Below, piece by piece: positions 42,685-54,105 of a stretch of DNA of 64,000 nucleotides. This DNA is from Gonocerus acuteangulatus. Its lineage: Eukaryota; Arthropoda; Insecta; Hemiptera; Coreidae. The DNA is taken from assembly GCA_946811695.1 (NCBI GenBank), contig OX328128.1, forward strand, positions 27,622,510-27,686,509. Direction: 5' to 3'. Numbering within the stretch: position 1 is the stretch's first letter; each line of letters opens with the position of its first letter. The notes under the pieces were generated by a model. It made no database searches. It was not told where the DNA came from and saw only the letters and a list, made by a program, of their open reading frames with translations. The position numbers and the translations under genes are program-made.

Positions 42685-43198
42685 TACTCGATGACCGAAA
42701 GGAAAGATAGGTGTAAGGATGGAATCAAAGCTTAAAACATCATACTCCTTGTTTCTAATAGCAAGATATATAATACTTTGAGTGAGTCCCAACAAGAAGG
42801 ATCGCCTGGAAGTTTTCTGCGGTCCCTAAATTGGGCTTAGAGAGATCTGGACAAGGAACGTACCCCGCAAGAGAAACTAAAAAGTCCTTTCGCTTAGAGA
42901 TCTGACTGAAACTTGGATGGTAGGCGTCCATTGGGGCTGGCTTGACTCGATTTAGGCTTGACTTGATGGGCCAGTTACGGATTTTAACCTTTACGAGATG
43001 GAAAACCGCACAATCTTAGGTGCCCGCAGAGCGTAGCCCGTTTGATCCCCCTGGTTCTACAGGATGGTATTAAAATAGCTGATACTCTGACGCACATATC
43101 TTCTCTTTTCCCTAGAACAGAACCCTTTCGTTATTTCTTTCTTTAAAAAGTAGTCCGTTGCCATTTTTTTCATTCTGGGCTTCGGACCAGGGCTTTTT
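42685..43198. other. Unrecognised GC-richer sequence
   Basis: 42780-43080 is less AT-rich ('tggggctggcttgactcgat', 'tgcccgcagagcgtagcccg') with no long frame. Origin unknown. Confidence 0.3.
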
Positions 43199-43211
43199 AA
43201 AAATGTTTGAA

Positions 43212-43376
43212 GGGGTCTCCCGTGGTCTAGTGGCTAGCGCGCTAGATTCATAAGCGGGAGATGGTAGGTTCGATCCCCACCGGCGCCGGAAATTTTCTCA
43301 TCTCAGGGCTCGCTGAGAAAATTCCTGGCTGCACCCTGGAGGCCGGCGCTAATGGCCAAGATTTGTCGATGCGCCG

Positions 43377-43436
<60 letters not shown>
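43212..43436 (+). mobile_element. SINE-B copy 3, best preserved
   Basis: 13-bp TSD aaaaatgtttgaa (43199-43211 and 43437-43449). A box TGGTCTAGTGG (43223-43233), anticodon-loop-like 'attcataag', B box GGTTCGATCCC (43267-43277), body inverted repeat ('ggaaattttctcatctcagg' against 'ctgagaaaattcctgg'), tail module 43343-43378, and a poly-A of about 60. Both promoter boxes look intact. Confidence 0.95.
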
Positions 43437-43443
<7 letters not shown>

Positions 43444-43449
43444 TTTGAA

Positions 43450-44478
43450 ATTATTATTTTTACTCGGCCTTCTTGTAATGTCTACGGAACATGATCTCTA
43501 TTTACACATCAATTAATAAAACACAAATAAGGCCGTTAACTGTGGGGACCGCATAGCAGACGGAAAATCCCAGCCAATTGGCTCAAAATGCGTTTTATTA
43601 ATTCTAGTGAAAACAAGAGTGACTTGGGCGTACAAGAAGTACCGCTAGATATCGTAAAAAGCTGACACAGCGGTGGCTTTCAGTCGCGAAGCAAAGAAAA
43701 TGGCCTTGTCACAAAAGTGGCTATCAGTCCTCCGGCATACCTGCCCGTTGTCACAAGAGTTACTGTCAGTCTTTAATGGTTTAACGAAACAGAATTTCAT
43801 GATCTAAATGATATGTAATAGTAAAATTTTCGATTAGTTGCTTTTCTTTATGGGAAGCTCAAACGTTTCAAGGTTTTTTTTTTAATATTAACATTCTAGC
43901 TCAACTAAAACTTTTTCCCCTGATCTATTTTTGAGCAATACTTTTGGCAGCAGATTTGAACAGGCTATAAACCCTATCTTGGCTTCTCAAAGCCTTCCCT
44001 GATCCTAAAAGATACGTAATCAGTTTTAATATTTATTTTTCTCATAAAATTTTGTTCATTAAACAGCTTTAAAAACGTCCGAAAAGAAGGGAGAGTAAAA
44101 GGAAAAAATTATCTAATAAGCTCGAGCATGTGCAACTGAATTATTCTGTCTATCTGAGCGGGCTGTAGTTACTATGGTTAATAATAGCAATGGGGTTTAA
44201 CAATTTGATTAACCTATGTTCTGTATGCGCCATGGCTAAATATGAGGGCACAAGAATAGCCAGACCATTGACTAGGTTCATCATAGTTTAAAGGGAATTA
44301 CAGCTACATAGAACTATTCAAGTGAAACAATGCATGGACCGTATTGTGTGAGCTGTGTACATTCAAAACATATGGATCATATAATTCATAGTGAGATCAG
44401 ATGAAATAATTGACTTAATAATTCATTTATAACATCTAGAATTTAATTAACTTTATTCCTTAAATCCTTTAAATTTTT
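43450..44478. other. Unrecognised sequence
   Basis: No repeat partner or supported ORF. 43530-43790 is GC-richer. Confidence 0.35.
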
Positions 44479-44489
44479 AGGGGAAATAT

Positions 44490-45020
44490 AATAATAATAA
44501 TAATAAATAAAGCCTTTATTGTAGATAAAAAAATATGTACATAATAATAATAATCAAATAAATCAATAATTCTTCTTCTTACAAGCTTCATATAATATAA
44601 ATAATAAAAAGATATAAACATCTACTAGGCCCATCTCTGGGCAAAGACCTCTCCCAGGGTTTTCCATATGGTCTTGTCTTGTGCAGACCTCCACCAAAGC
44701 GTGCCACAAAACCTATCCATATCATCCCTCCATCTCTGGAATGGTCTACCTCTTCTCTTTGTGCAGTCCAAAGGTATCCAGTGGGTAGTACTTCTTGCCC
44801 ATCTTGTTTCTTCCATTCGTGCCAGATGTCCTGCCCATGTCCATTTCTGCCTAAGTTCCGCAACGATGACATCTTCCTCACCAGTCTTCATACGGATTTC
44901 AGTATTTTGTATTTTTTGGCTCTTTCGGATTGCCAACATACTCCTTTCCATTGCATACTGTGTTACCCTAAGCCGATTCTTTATTCTTCTTGTCAATGTC
45001 CATGTCTGCGAGCCATAAAT
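44490..45020 (-). mobile_element. 5'-truncated RTE-type LINE with TSD
   Basis: A 531-bp insertion with the 11-bp TSD aggggaaatat (44479-44489 and 45021-45031). On the minus strand the ORF is open from the truncation point: 'IYGSQTWTLTRRIKNRLRV', 'QYAMERSMLAIRKSQKIQNT', 'RMKTGEEDVIVAELRQKWTW', 'AGHLARMEETRW', 'KRRGRPFQRWRDDM', 'RSAQDKTIWKTLGEVFAQRW'. This is the hallmark C-terminus of endonuclease/reverse-transcriptase proteins of RTE-type elements. The 3' tail is an (AAT)n-like repeat rather than poly-A, also usual for RTE. The frame is intact, so the insertion is young. Confidence 0.93.
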
Positions 45021-45031
45021 AGGGGAAATAT

Positions 45032-45486
45032 GAAAAACAAATAAATTACGCAATCTTATTTATTTTATAGTAGTAAAGGCAGTCATTATGGCGATTCATC
45101 GTATAGAACAGAAATTTAAATTCAATGTTCTTAATTGACAACAAAAATGCATTTTTCCTGGACTAAAATTCATAATACATGATTTCCAATTATATTTATT
45201 TTTTTTTTATTTTAAGGTGAAATAGAGGTATAGGGAGTGGTGGGGGGTTAGTGGTAATTAAATTTGGTTGAGATAACATCCTAATAAATCTCTACACGTT
45301 CTCTAATAAAATCTTGTGGAAACAGAATTTCCATTAGGCGGACTGGACAATGTCAGGAAAGGTTTTATTTTTCTTGCGAAGGTCGGTTTGAGAAATCAAC
45401 TTTATGTCTCTGAGAGTCATTTAGGTTTCATTTACAAATAATAGTCATCAATAAAAAAAATAAATACCATAAACCTGAATTTACAC
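45032..45486. other. AT-rich spacer, nothing recognised
   Basis: No supported feature. Confidence 0.4.
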
Positions 45487-46534
45487 TGCCATTGACATGT
45501 AAGGTAATGGCACCGTGGGGGTAAATTTTACCCCATTCTTTGAATAAGTTAAAAAAGAAAAAAACAAGTTTTTCTGTTGCTTTTTAATACGACAGAAATG
45601 TACAGAACAGATCAAAAAATAAATTCAAGGAGTAATAAATCTGCAAAATGTTTATTAAAATGCACAAAATAGCTTGTAAATCCTAAAACTCAATATTGTT
45701 CAAACACCAAATAATTATGCAATTAAAAAAAAAAAAAAAAAAAAAAAAAAGGTCATGGCACATGAATATGCTTTAACTCCACCCGACAAACCTATGCAAT
45801 GTGCTGTATAGCATATAGTCCTCTTTTTCGTACCTGGCCACTCCGCCAGCGGACACTTTTTTGTAACTTTTTTTCAGTTTAGTGGACCTACGGCTAAAGC
45901 ATATTTGAATCGATCCATGCAAAAAGAACTTCAGTCCATTTTTTCCCAATATGAGTTCGGATAATATTTTCTTTAGTATGAGTGATGAATTCTTTGTATC
46001 TAAAGGTAACTTCACGTTTCTGTGTTAAAAGGACTTCAATCCAATACATAGTTGCCATAGAAACATAGTCCTAATTTTATTATTCCATGTAGAAAGGGCT
46101 TCAGTCTAGTTTTCTCAAAACTACTGATTTTGGACTGAAGATCTTTTTGCATGGATCGATTCATTTATGCTAATATTAGGAAAATGAAATTATTTCCTAA
46201 GAACACTGCTAACATTCGACACATTTTGGTGATCGGTGATCGGAGCACATCGTCCTTCTAAACGCAGAGCATAGCGTTTTCGTATTCCTGTCATTCTTTC
46301 TGTCACAAAATGAACATCTCATGGATTTGTCCATGATAACGAAAGATGTTGAAGGTCTTCAGTGGTTTTGGTATGTTCTCCAGTCGGGCACTAACTGCCA
46401 CATGAACTTTCACCAGTTGGTAGTCCAAATCAAAGAGAAAATCTTTTCTGGCCATTTTGTCACTTAAAAAGCCGTAGCATAAAAGTGATCGACCCGTGAT
46501 GATTTATCAGATGTACGTAAAAGTTATCCGTTAA
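45487..46534 (-). pseudogene. piggyBac-like transposon relic
   Basis: On the minus strand at about 46461-46310 a frame reads 'MARKDFLFDLDYQLVKVHVAVSARL...' ('VKVHV', 'LENIPKPLK'). This resembles the C-terminal part of piggyBac-type transposases ('xFxxxLxxxLVxPHxxxRxxxLPxxL'). The next frame, 'RKRYALRLEGRCAPIT', would sit where the Cys-rich tail begins. Stops follow. The left side (45505-45540, 'ggcaccgtgggggtaaattt') resembles the end at 46690-46728. It also contains an 80-codon minus frame (45773-46015) of unknown nature. The assignment rests on pattern similarity only. Confidence 0.4.
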
Positions 46535-46728
46535 CTAGACCGTCGGGTAAAAAATGCCCCATACACCACTCGCGACCTTGTCGCGCAGCAATTAGCACAC
46601 AACTGGCCAGATGTTGCACTTCCGATTATTTAGGAACAAGGAGGGAGTCTCTGTGATTTACAGAAATTAAGAAACACGCCATAGAACAAAGTGTGGGGTA
46701 TTTTTCACGACACCGTGTCCATCCAGGG
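46535..46728. mobile_element. TTAA-flanked piggyBac-type MITE (candidate)
   Basis: 194 bp between two TTAA sites (46531-46534, 46729-46732). The ends CTAGACCGTCGGGTAAAAAA and, inverted, CCCTGGATGGACACGGTGTC share 'GGGTAAAAAATGCCCCA'-like subterminal sequence. TTAA target use and a CCC-type end fit piggyBac. The ends differ by small gaps. Confidence 0.5.
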
Positions 46729-46734
46729 TTAAGA

Positions 46735-47037
46735 TTAGAGTGTTATAACTACTGATTGCAGATCAAGTGTTTGAGGAAAGAAAGTTCTTTTCCCACGGCC
46801 AAAAGCAAACGTTTGTCCCGTGTGATTGACGGCTTTTTTCCACACGTCGTCACACGCACGTGAAGTGTCATGGCCGATTTGCACAAGAGGTGACGATAGA
46901 CGCACAGAACGGCCAGCTACAAGAAGTGTGACAGTCTGATAGGCAGGCAGTCCAAGATAATCTACCACTCGTGGAACTGTCTGGCCGTGCCTCCCCTGTC
47001 GACATGCCGCATTTACACGGCTATCAAAGTAAATCAC
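46735..47037 (-). CDS. Unidentified 100-codon ORF
   Basis: The frame reads MIYFDSRVNAACRQGRHGQTVPRVVDYLG... to VVITL. It is GC-richer than its surroundings and not low complexity. A 'tttcttctag' acceptor-like site lies just before it on the minus strand, so it could be an exon. No domain, signal or membrane segment is recognised. It adjoins the piggyBac-like relic and may be part of that element or of the host. No repeat copy in the window. Confidence 0.25.
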   Translation of the reverse strand: MIYFDSRVNAACRQGRHGQTVPRVVDYLGLPAYQTVTLLVAGRSVRLSSPLVQIGHDTSRACDDVWKKAVNHTGQTFAFGRGKRTFFPQTLDLQSVVITL

Positions 47038-48185
47038 TAGAAGAAATGTTATCCGAAAACGTGCCTTATCCGTCAGCCAAAAACACGAGGATCCGCAAAA
47101 GATTTGGCCATATTTGTCAAAACCTTATTGGACAGTCTGCAGTGTAGTAACATCCAAACCTCTACATAACCAGGTAGATACAAATGTATTTATTGTAGTT
47201 TGTATAAATGTTTGTTCAGTATAGTGTAATACCTTAACAGTTTTCTTATACATTCATTGTACAGTGTGAATTAAATTATTATTTTTAATGACTTCTTATT
47301 ACCAAGATGCACCGGATCTTTGGGGAATAACATAATCATCAGACGTTAGCTGGTGTACAGCTTGATATACCTGATGTACAGGTGAATGAGAACATTACTA
47401 GGGTTGGTTCTAGAGTCAGGATCTAAAGATTTCTAGGTTGGTAGCATGGCGGGCCTACAGTGGTAAGGAATTCAATAGCGAGGTGACATGAGTAGGCAAA
47501 TGATTTTTCGAATAAAGATGTACAATGGGAAGAAATATAAAGATCAGAAGGACAAGTACGGGAGAGAACAGAGGATTCAATTCAATAAGGAGTTGAAAAA
47601 TACAAGACGGTCTGAGCCAACGTTGGCAGTGCACTGAGTGATGCCACTCCAAAGATCATACAACTGTAGAAAATATCTTAATATTGTCTGTTATATTTTC
47701 AATGAATGAATGAATAAGGATGTTTATTTAAAAAAAAAACAAAAAAAAACATAATATATGACCGTGGTTCCAATAATGTTAAATATGACATTTAAAGCAA
47801 ATCAACAAATAAATAATTTACAAACAAAAAATGTGTGTATTTCAATAGTTTTAAACATTAATATAAACTATTTATAAACATTAACAATTTTCCTTTCTGC
47901 ATACATCCATCACAAGAAATAATTATTATTACGTAATAAGAGAAAAAAAATCAAAATAAACAGTACCAACAAAAAATAAGTAAGAATTGTCATCGTTGAG
48001 TGATTAAAAAACATCTTTAGATAAAGACCTAGACTGACCGTCATGCCCAAGTCTGTCCAATCTCTATATAATTTATATTTTTAATACTATCAATTTCTTA
48101 TAGGTATTCATGAGAATCACCTATAACCATAGGTATTTCTGTGAGTCTGTGTTCCGTCTATATGGTTTCCTTTCCTTTTGTTGTG
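47038..48185. other. AT-rich spacer, nothing firm
   Basis: Includes an A-rich tract at 47730-47753. The 65-codon minus frame at 47455-47652 has no recognised domain. 48000-48185 is probably the 3' untranslated tail of the LINE relic to the right. Confidence 0.35.
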
Positions 48186-48699
48186 TCAGTAGTTAAATTC
48201 GTCTGTAAGTGTTTTTCTATGTTTAGTTGCGTCTCGTACGTACCCCGCCACCTTGTACCAGTTCTCTGTCAAAGTTACTATTTTGGATCCGTCTATATCC
48301 TTTCCCAGCCATCTCCTTTTGAATTCCTCCAGTATCGGACAGGAAATGGAACATGGTTTCATTTTCTTCCAGATTGCATAGAGAGCAAAGCTTTTCCCTT
48401 CCTTCCCTCCAAGGTCTATCATTCAATGAGAGTACTTCCGCTCTCACTTTAATGGCCCAACTTCTTAGCTTTCGATACCTGTTATCTTTTAAATATTCTG
48501 CCGCTTCAAGTCTTTTCGGTATTAGTTCTCTGTACAGCTGTCTGGAGGTTGACTCAGTAACACGTTGGTGAAATAAGTCTATCTCAGTTTCTACTATTTT
48601 ATTTGTAAGGTTTGTCAGTTGCTCTGTCCATGTATCAACATGTTCTATGTTCAGGTCAAGTTCTATGTTGTTTGGTGCAAATTTTAAAACTTTTATCAA
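48186..48699 (-). pseudogene. LINE C-terminal zinc-knuckle region, frameshifted
   Basis: The first minus frame reads 'TWTEQLTNLTNKIVETEIDL...', 'LRSWAIKVRAEVLSLNDRPW', 'REKLCSLCNLEENETMFHFL'. A frame change near 48355 continues with 'CPILEEFKRRWLGKD', 'ENWYKVAGYVRDATKHRK' and a stop. The CxxC...H...C array ('CSLCNLEENETMFHFLSxCP') is the C-terminal knuckle of many non-LTR reverse transcriptases. The catalytic core is absent. Clade not determined. One frameshift makes it a pseudogene, otherwise it is well preserved. Confidence 0.65.
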
Positions 48700-49602
48700 A
48701 ATTAAATTTTCCGCATGGCGTGAACGACGAATAGCGCAAAAATTGTCAAAATCTAGAGTTTAGACCAAAAAACAAGGAAACGCCTATGTCTAGGGAAATA
48801 ATGTAAGCAAAATTTTCTCCTTGGTGGTATTCAACTACACTTTAGTCGGAGTACACACTCCTCAAGTATGGCGATTTCCTTCGGGATCACCCTGTATCTT
48901 GTTAAAAGACGGAATCGAAGATACCCCAATTCTGATATTTTCTCCATATTCGATTAGCAGCCGTATCCCGGACTATCTCACACCTCTCTCCGTAGTTTAG
49001 TGCGAGCCCACCCCCTGGCCGAGGGCTATCCGAGAGCCAAACTACACAAGATAGACTCTACTTCACGAGAAGGGCTCACGCAAACCTCGTGACCCGACTG
49101 CAATCACGACCAGACATTGTCTTGGATGTGGGTGGGGGGAGGGGGGAGAGCTCTGCTATTAGCCGTGTTTACAGTGAGGCGCCGCTAGGGGTCGTTCTCA
49201 CGTCGGTAAGGACACGGACTCTTAGCACGACTCCTGCTATCGTCTTCTCGCAGCACAACTCTCTACTTTCTGGAACCCAGCTCTTATTAAATCTCGTTTG
49301 GGACCTCCATGTTCTAGTCGATTTGATACGATGAGTCCCGTAGATGGCGAATATACCTTTAAAGTCATAACATAAACAAAGTCATCTGCTTAACCGATTA
49401 TGGATCCGCATAAAGGGCAGCTATTGTATTCATAGTCGTCACACAACCTACAAGATTCGTGATTCATAAGAATTGTGCCTTATCAGTTGATAAGGGAAAG
49501 AAAGCCTTGTATGACAAGTATACACAGTTATTACATAAAGCTAAATTACTAATGTAATTTCCCAGCCAAATCGATTCCGGCCACGGAACTGGCTGAATCT
49601 AA
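48700..49602. other. GC/CpG-richer island, unassigned
   Basis: 48880-49350 is one of the most GC-rich blocks here ('cccaccccctggccgagggc', 'gtgggtggggggaggggg', 'gaggcgccgctaggggtcg'). It has an 81-codon plus frame (49089-49334) with no domain. It might be a promoter region or an LTR/SINE relic. No second copy seen. Confidence 0.3.
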
Positions 49603-50273
49603 AGCTGCCCCTACATTGGACCCGTATTTCTCCCGATCCGACCCAATCAGATTTCGTTTGACCGACAACGGCCAACAGCGACCGACGTGAGTGCCTACAT
49701 TGGTACCGACCCGATCCGATTTAGTCACTGCTCGTCAGTAATGAACTCCTAGTGAAGTGAAAATAAGCGATTCATTTAAGAAATACCACATAATAAGCAT
49801 AGAAACCTTCGATTAGGTTGAATGTTGGAGGTATGAAGGAGGAGTTAAGAGGCCAATCAATCTTCCGAACGTATTTGAGTCCCGAAAAAATAAATCTTAG
49901 TGTAACAGTTAATTTTTAACTGCATTGGAAGGTTAGAGACATCGGATGGTTATAAACATTTTTCCACGTAATTTAATAAACAAGGGGGAAAAAATGTGAA
50001 TTGACAAAGTTGTTCTAAATTTTTTTAGCTTTCATTTTAAAAAAAAAACATTGAAATCGGTTAAGATGTAGAGGCTGTAGACTTTTTTGAGACACAATAT
50101 GTCGTTTGGCGCCATTTTCCTTCGTCGGTCTAGAAACAAGCAAGTTTGAACGTCCGAGAATCGGTGGCCATCGGATCGGGACCAATGTAGCCACCCCCAT
50201 TGACATGCATGTGCTTGTTTTTCTTCCGACTGTCAATGGTTATCGGATCGGGACCAATGTAGGTGCCGACCTA
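49603..50273. mobile_element. PIF/Harbinger-like MITE, copy 1
   Basis: About 670 bp, inverse in orientation to 55936-56659. Ends 'cccctacattggacccgt' and the inverse ('gggaccaatgtaggtgcc'), TAA on both sides (49600-49602, 50274-50276). Subterminal 'gatcggatcgggaccaatgt' motifs repeat inside each end. No transposase. Confidence 0.82.
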
Positions 50274-50276
50274 TAA

Positions 50277-51609
50277 TCGGAAATTCCCCACTCCACCTCT
50301 TTGATTCCTCCTTGTTCTTTACCCTTAGAGCGGAGCCCGTTACCCTCTCCTGATTCCACGGGCCTCCACCGCCAAGCTTTTCTAATTTCTTCTAATACGC
50401 CTTCGTTATTTATTTATTTAAAACGTCCTCATTTTCTTATTCTTGGCTTTGTATCTGTTAACGGCAGGCTTAAAATTTTGTTATTATTGTTTTTTTTGTT
50501 GTTGTTTTTTTTCATAATATGTACATCAAGAAACTTGATCATTGTAGTGTTAATAATTTGTACAGATTTCAATTATATAAAAAAAAATTGTTGACTCTTG
50601 AGATTGCAAAGGTAGGTATTTTGAGGTTCGATCGTTAAAGGTTCGTAGGAAAGTTTGTGCCAAAAATAAAAGATATTTACTCATAAAAATGTAGTTTTAT
50701 TTGGATACCACACGACTGAATTCCGACAATATGTACCTTCCTAATTTTTTTTTTTTTTTTTCATATTTCATATTTAATCGGAAAGTATTTTTCATCTTTG
50801 TAATTAATATGTAATCTTTAATAATTTATAGACTAATTATAGAATATAGAACATTGTAAGTGCCAGAGATTTGTATTATGCAATTTCTTTTCTTTCTGCA
50901 AGGCCGAGGTTTATTTTTGTCCGCAATTCAAACACGTGGCGTGGGTGAGCAATGCGGTTTTTATTATCGCGATATGAATTGATAGCTCTTATAGCGTATT
51001 TTCTCTCGTCATGTGTGCAGGAAAAGCCGCATACAGCGTCAAAAAATTAAAAAAAAAAAAGAAGTAAAAACGAACTGAATAACAGTTCAACTATATTGCA
51101 GTTCCATTACATAAATTTATTATTAAGAAACACATGCTAGATAATATCTGCACAGCTTTTAGAGCGTTAAGACGTCGCACAGTGGGCAAAAATCCACTTT
51201 TAGATGGACAAAGTTATTTTCTTGTGTTTTTCAATGTTTTTGAGGTCACTGAGTAAGGGAAAAATGTTTAAAAAATTCTTTGACCCATAATTTTTAGTAT
51301 AGCCAACAAACTACTGTTGTAGACACACATCAAGTTGGACATATGGATAAAAAATGAGAAAATATTTTGTAAATGTACGAAACATTTAAGTAGTAACTTT
51401 TGGCAGCTATTATTTACATAAAAATAACAGATATATTGGCAAAACATAATACATAGGCTATAATACGAAAATAAAGAACAAAAATAGACTAACAACTTAA
51501 AGAAAAAAGTCATTGTACCGACTTGTTTTTTAATAATAACGAATATATGCAATTACATTATGCACTAAAAACGAATTATCCATCAATCGTCGTCTGATTT
51601 AATAATGCT
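50277..51609. other. AT-rich spacer, nothing recognised
   Basis: Contains T-runs (e.g. 50745-50761). The 97-codon plus frame at 50301-50594 and the 94-codon minus frame at 51268-51552 have no recognised domain. Confidence 0.35.
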
Positions 51610-51885
51610 TCATCCTTCAGCATTTTCGTCACCCTCGTTTTCTAATGACAGTTCTTGAAGTTGATCATATGGTATACTACACTTCAATAGGATAATTACA
51701 TCTACATCCGTTTTTTGCTTTTTCCGAAAACTGGCGACAATCGGGTCCGATGACACTAAGAATATCATAAGAAGATCTTTGTTTGCGGCCTCTCTAGAAC
51801 ATTTTCTTATATTATGCACTTTAAATTGTTGTGAATATTTGTTACGGCCTACGGTCGGTAAAACTCCTTTCCGAACGACCTGCAC
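51610..51885 (-). CDS. ORF continuing out of the 36-bp minisatellite (hypothetical)
   Basis: On the minus strand the repeat frame (…SPQVKVQV) runs without interruption into about 88 unique residues ('VRKGVLPTVGRNKYSQQFKV...', '...DQLQELSLENEGDENAEG'), then a stop at 51610. Upstream, the last repeat has AGA changed to TGA, so the frame is closed by one substitution. The unique part is charged, acidic at its C-terminus, and has no recognised domain. It may be the last exon of a repetitive protein or chance. Confidence 0.3.
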   Translation of the reverse strand: MQVVRKGVLPTVGRNKYSQQFKVHNIRKCSREAANKDLLMIFLVSSDPIVASFRKKQKTDVDVIILLKCSIPYDQLQELSLENEGDENAEG

Positions 51886-52515
51886 CTTGACTTGTGGACT
51901 ATCCTGTCACATGACCTGCACCTTGACTTGTGGACTGTCCTGTCTCATGACCTGCACCTTGACTTGTGGACTGTCCTGTCTCATGACCTGCACCTTGACT
52001 TGTGGACTGTCTTGTCTCATGACCTGCACCTTGACTTGTGGACTATCCTGTCTCATGACCTGCACCTTGACTTGTGGACTATCCTGTCTCATGACCTGCA
52101 TCTTGACTTGTGGACTGTCCTGTCTCATAGACCTGCACCTTGACTTGTGGACTGTCCTGTCTCATGACCTGCACCTTGACTTGTGGACTGTCCTGTCTCA
52201 TGACTTGTGGACTGTCCTGTCTCATGACCTGCACCTTGACTTGTGAACTATCCTGTCTCATGACCTGCACCTTGACTTGTGGACTGTCCTGTCTCATGAC
52301 CTGCACCTTGACTTGTGGACTGTCCTGTCTCATGACCTGCACCTTGACTTGTGGACTGTCCTGTCTCATGACCTGCACCTTGACTTGTGGACTGTCCTGT
52401 CTCATGACCTGCACCTTGACTTGTGGACTGTCCTGTCTCATGACCTGCACCTTGACTTGTGGGCTGTCCTGTCTCATGACCTGCACCTTGACTTGTGGAC
52501 TGTCCTGTCTCATGA
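51880..52515. repeat. 36-bp minisatellite, about 17-18 copies
   Basis: Unit 'gacctgcaccttgacttgtg' plus 'gactgtcctgtctcat', nearly identical between copies and much GC-richer than the flanks. Since 36 is divisible by 3 and the unit lacks stops, frames are open on both strands. On the minus strand it encodes MRQDSPQVKVQV per unit. One unit is shortened by 12 bp near 52201 and one carries a 1-bp insertion near 52128. Confidence 0.97.
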
Positions 52516-54042
52516 TTCTTGTAGTAACGCAATTTGATTGAATTACTTTTTAATTTATCTGTTATTTATTTTCATGTTTTGTTTTGAGCACTTTCCGTAG
52601 GAATGATATTGTGATAGCACACATGAAAGAATATTCGAAATATATCTTCAAAACTTCATCAATATACAAGGTGTCCCACATTGAGATGTCATAACTTTAA
52701 GGGTTTATTCTGCACCTCATTTGTAGTTCAGGGACACAGAAATGAGCGTCCTATCTCATGTAGCAGAGCTATTCAAACTTTTGTCTATTTTCAAAACTAC
52801 TGGGTTTTCTTATGAAAAACTGTGTTTTACGAATTTCTGGTCTATGTATCGTAAATGGCGACCACATTTTTAGAATCTACATTAAATTTCCAATAAGAAA
52901 CACCAGTTATTGAAATGTTGTTATGTAAATTAGGAGCTACACTAGGAGCCATATAGATGCGAACTATTGTTATTTGTATTTTCTTAACTCATTCAATATT
53001 TTCTTAATCAGCTATTCGTTGACTTAGCGGTTTGCCTCCGCCTCAAAAGTTGCCTTATTTAATGAGCTTTAAAATGGTACCCTGTTGAATTCAAGTAAAT
53101 AACCTTTTTAGACGAGGATACTTGGTGGAATGACTTACAACGAAAACAAAATGTTTATTTATCTATTTTCCTGTGAGCCCTTCGCAACATTAGCGATTAG
53201 CTCATGGTAAAGAAAATAATCTCTACGTAGTTAAATAAAAAAAATGAAAGAAATATAAAAAACAAATAGACATCAGCAAATTAAATTAAATAAACTAATT
53301 TGAGTGAGTTTTTTTGTTACGTATACATAGTTTTATATATATGCCGATTTAGACATAAGGAAATAAGTACAAAAATAAGTACCTAGATTAATTTAAAAAA
53401 TGCTAATAAAGAATAAATAAGTAATAGAAATTAATGCTTAGTCGGAGATAAACTGTATACAATAATAATAAGAGAAATTAGAAAGAAAAAAAAAATTATA
53501 TATGGAAAAAAAAGTAAATAATAAAACAAATTCGTATTTTAAGATAAAATGGAATCACGACACTAAATAACAATTATATTAGAAAGCTTTTTAATTAAAT
53601 AACCTTCTTACAAAACTAAAAAACCTAGTTGATAACAATTGTGGTTGATAACAGCTCTTTTATATAAAAGAAACTTACAGAACTTAAAAAGGAAACATAA
53701 TAAAAACAAGACACGAAGTAACAGTTATATTAGAAAATATTTCTATTGAATACCATCATTACAAGAGAAAACACCTACTTCATAACAGTTACGCTACGCA
53801 ACACTTCTTCTAGATGAGAGAAATTACCGCAAAAAAGAAACAAAACAACTAAAAACAAAAATACTCTAAATAACCGTTCAACTAAATAGTTTTTCTATTA
53901 TTAGCACATACAACAGAAGAAAAAATCTGCTAACAGTTAATTTTAAAAGCAGTTCTATAAAACGAATATATTCCATCCTACAAACATACAACTAAAAGGA
54001 GATTTTAATATCTTATTCTCGTTAGAAAACACTTTGCATCAT
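52516..54042. other. AT-rich stretch with degenerate tandem repeat
   Basis: 53520-53990 contains about three diverged units of ~150 bp ('taacagttatattagaaaat', 'gaaacaaaac', 'ataacagtt'). No coding feature recognised. 52665-52700 begins 'caaggtgtcccacattgaga', with no partner found. Confidence 0.45.
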
Positions 54043-54055
54043 TATGGTGGCTATT

Positions 54056-54105
54056 TTTTTTATTTTTTTTTTAACGGTGCATCTTCATCTTGGCCATTAG
54101 CGCCG
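54056..54105 (-). mobile_element. SINE-B tail-only insertion (50 bp)
   Basis: Only the last ~35 bp of SINE-B ('acggtgcatcttcatcttgg', 'ccattagcgccg') plus poly-A (T-run), yet flanked by a perfect 13-bp TSD, tatggtggctatt (54043-54055 and 54106-54118). A severely 5'-truncated retroposition product. Confidence 0.92.

Noticed and set aside
43261..43494. Lysine-rich ORF 'KKKKKK' (also 4843)
   Set aside because: It is the poly-A tail of SINE-B copies.
44668..45044. Plus-strand ORFs of 116 and 121 codons
   Set aside because: Antisense shadows of the RTE-type LINE coding region on the minus strand.
51880..52515. Regularly spaced identical repeats, CRISPR-like at first sight
   Set aside because: The units are contiguous with no unique spacers and the genome is eukaryotic. 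It is a minisatellite.
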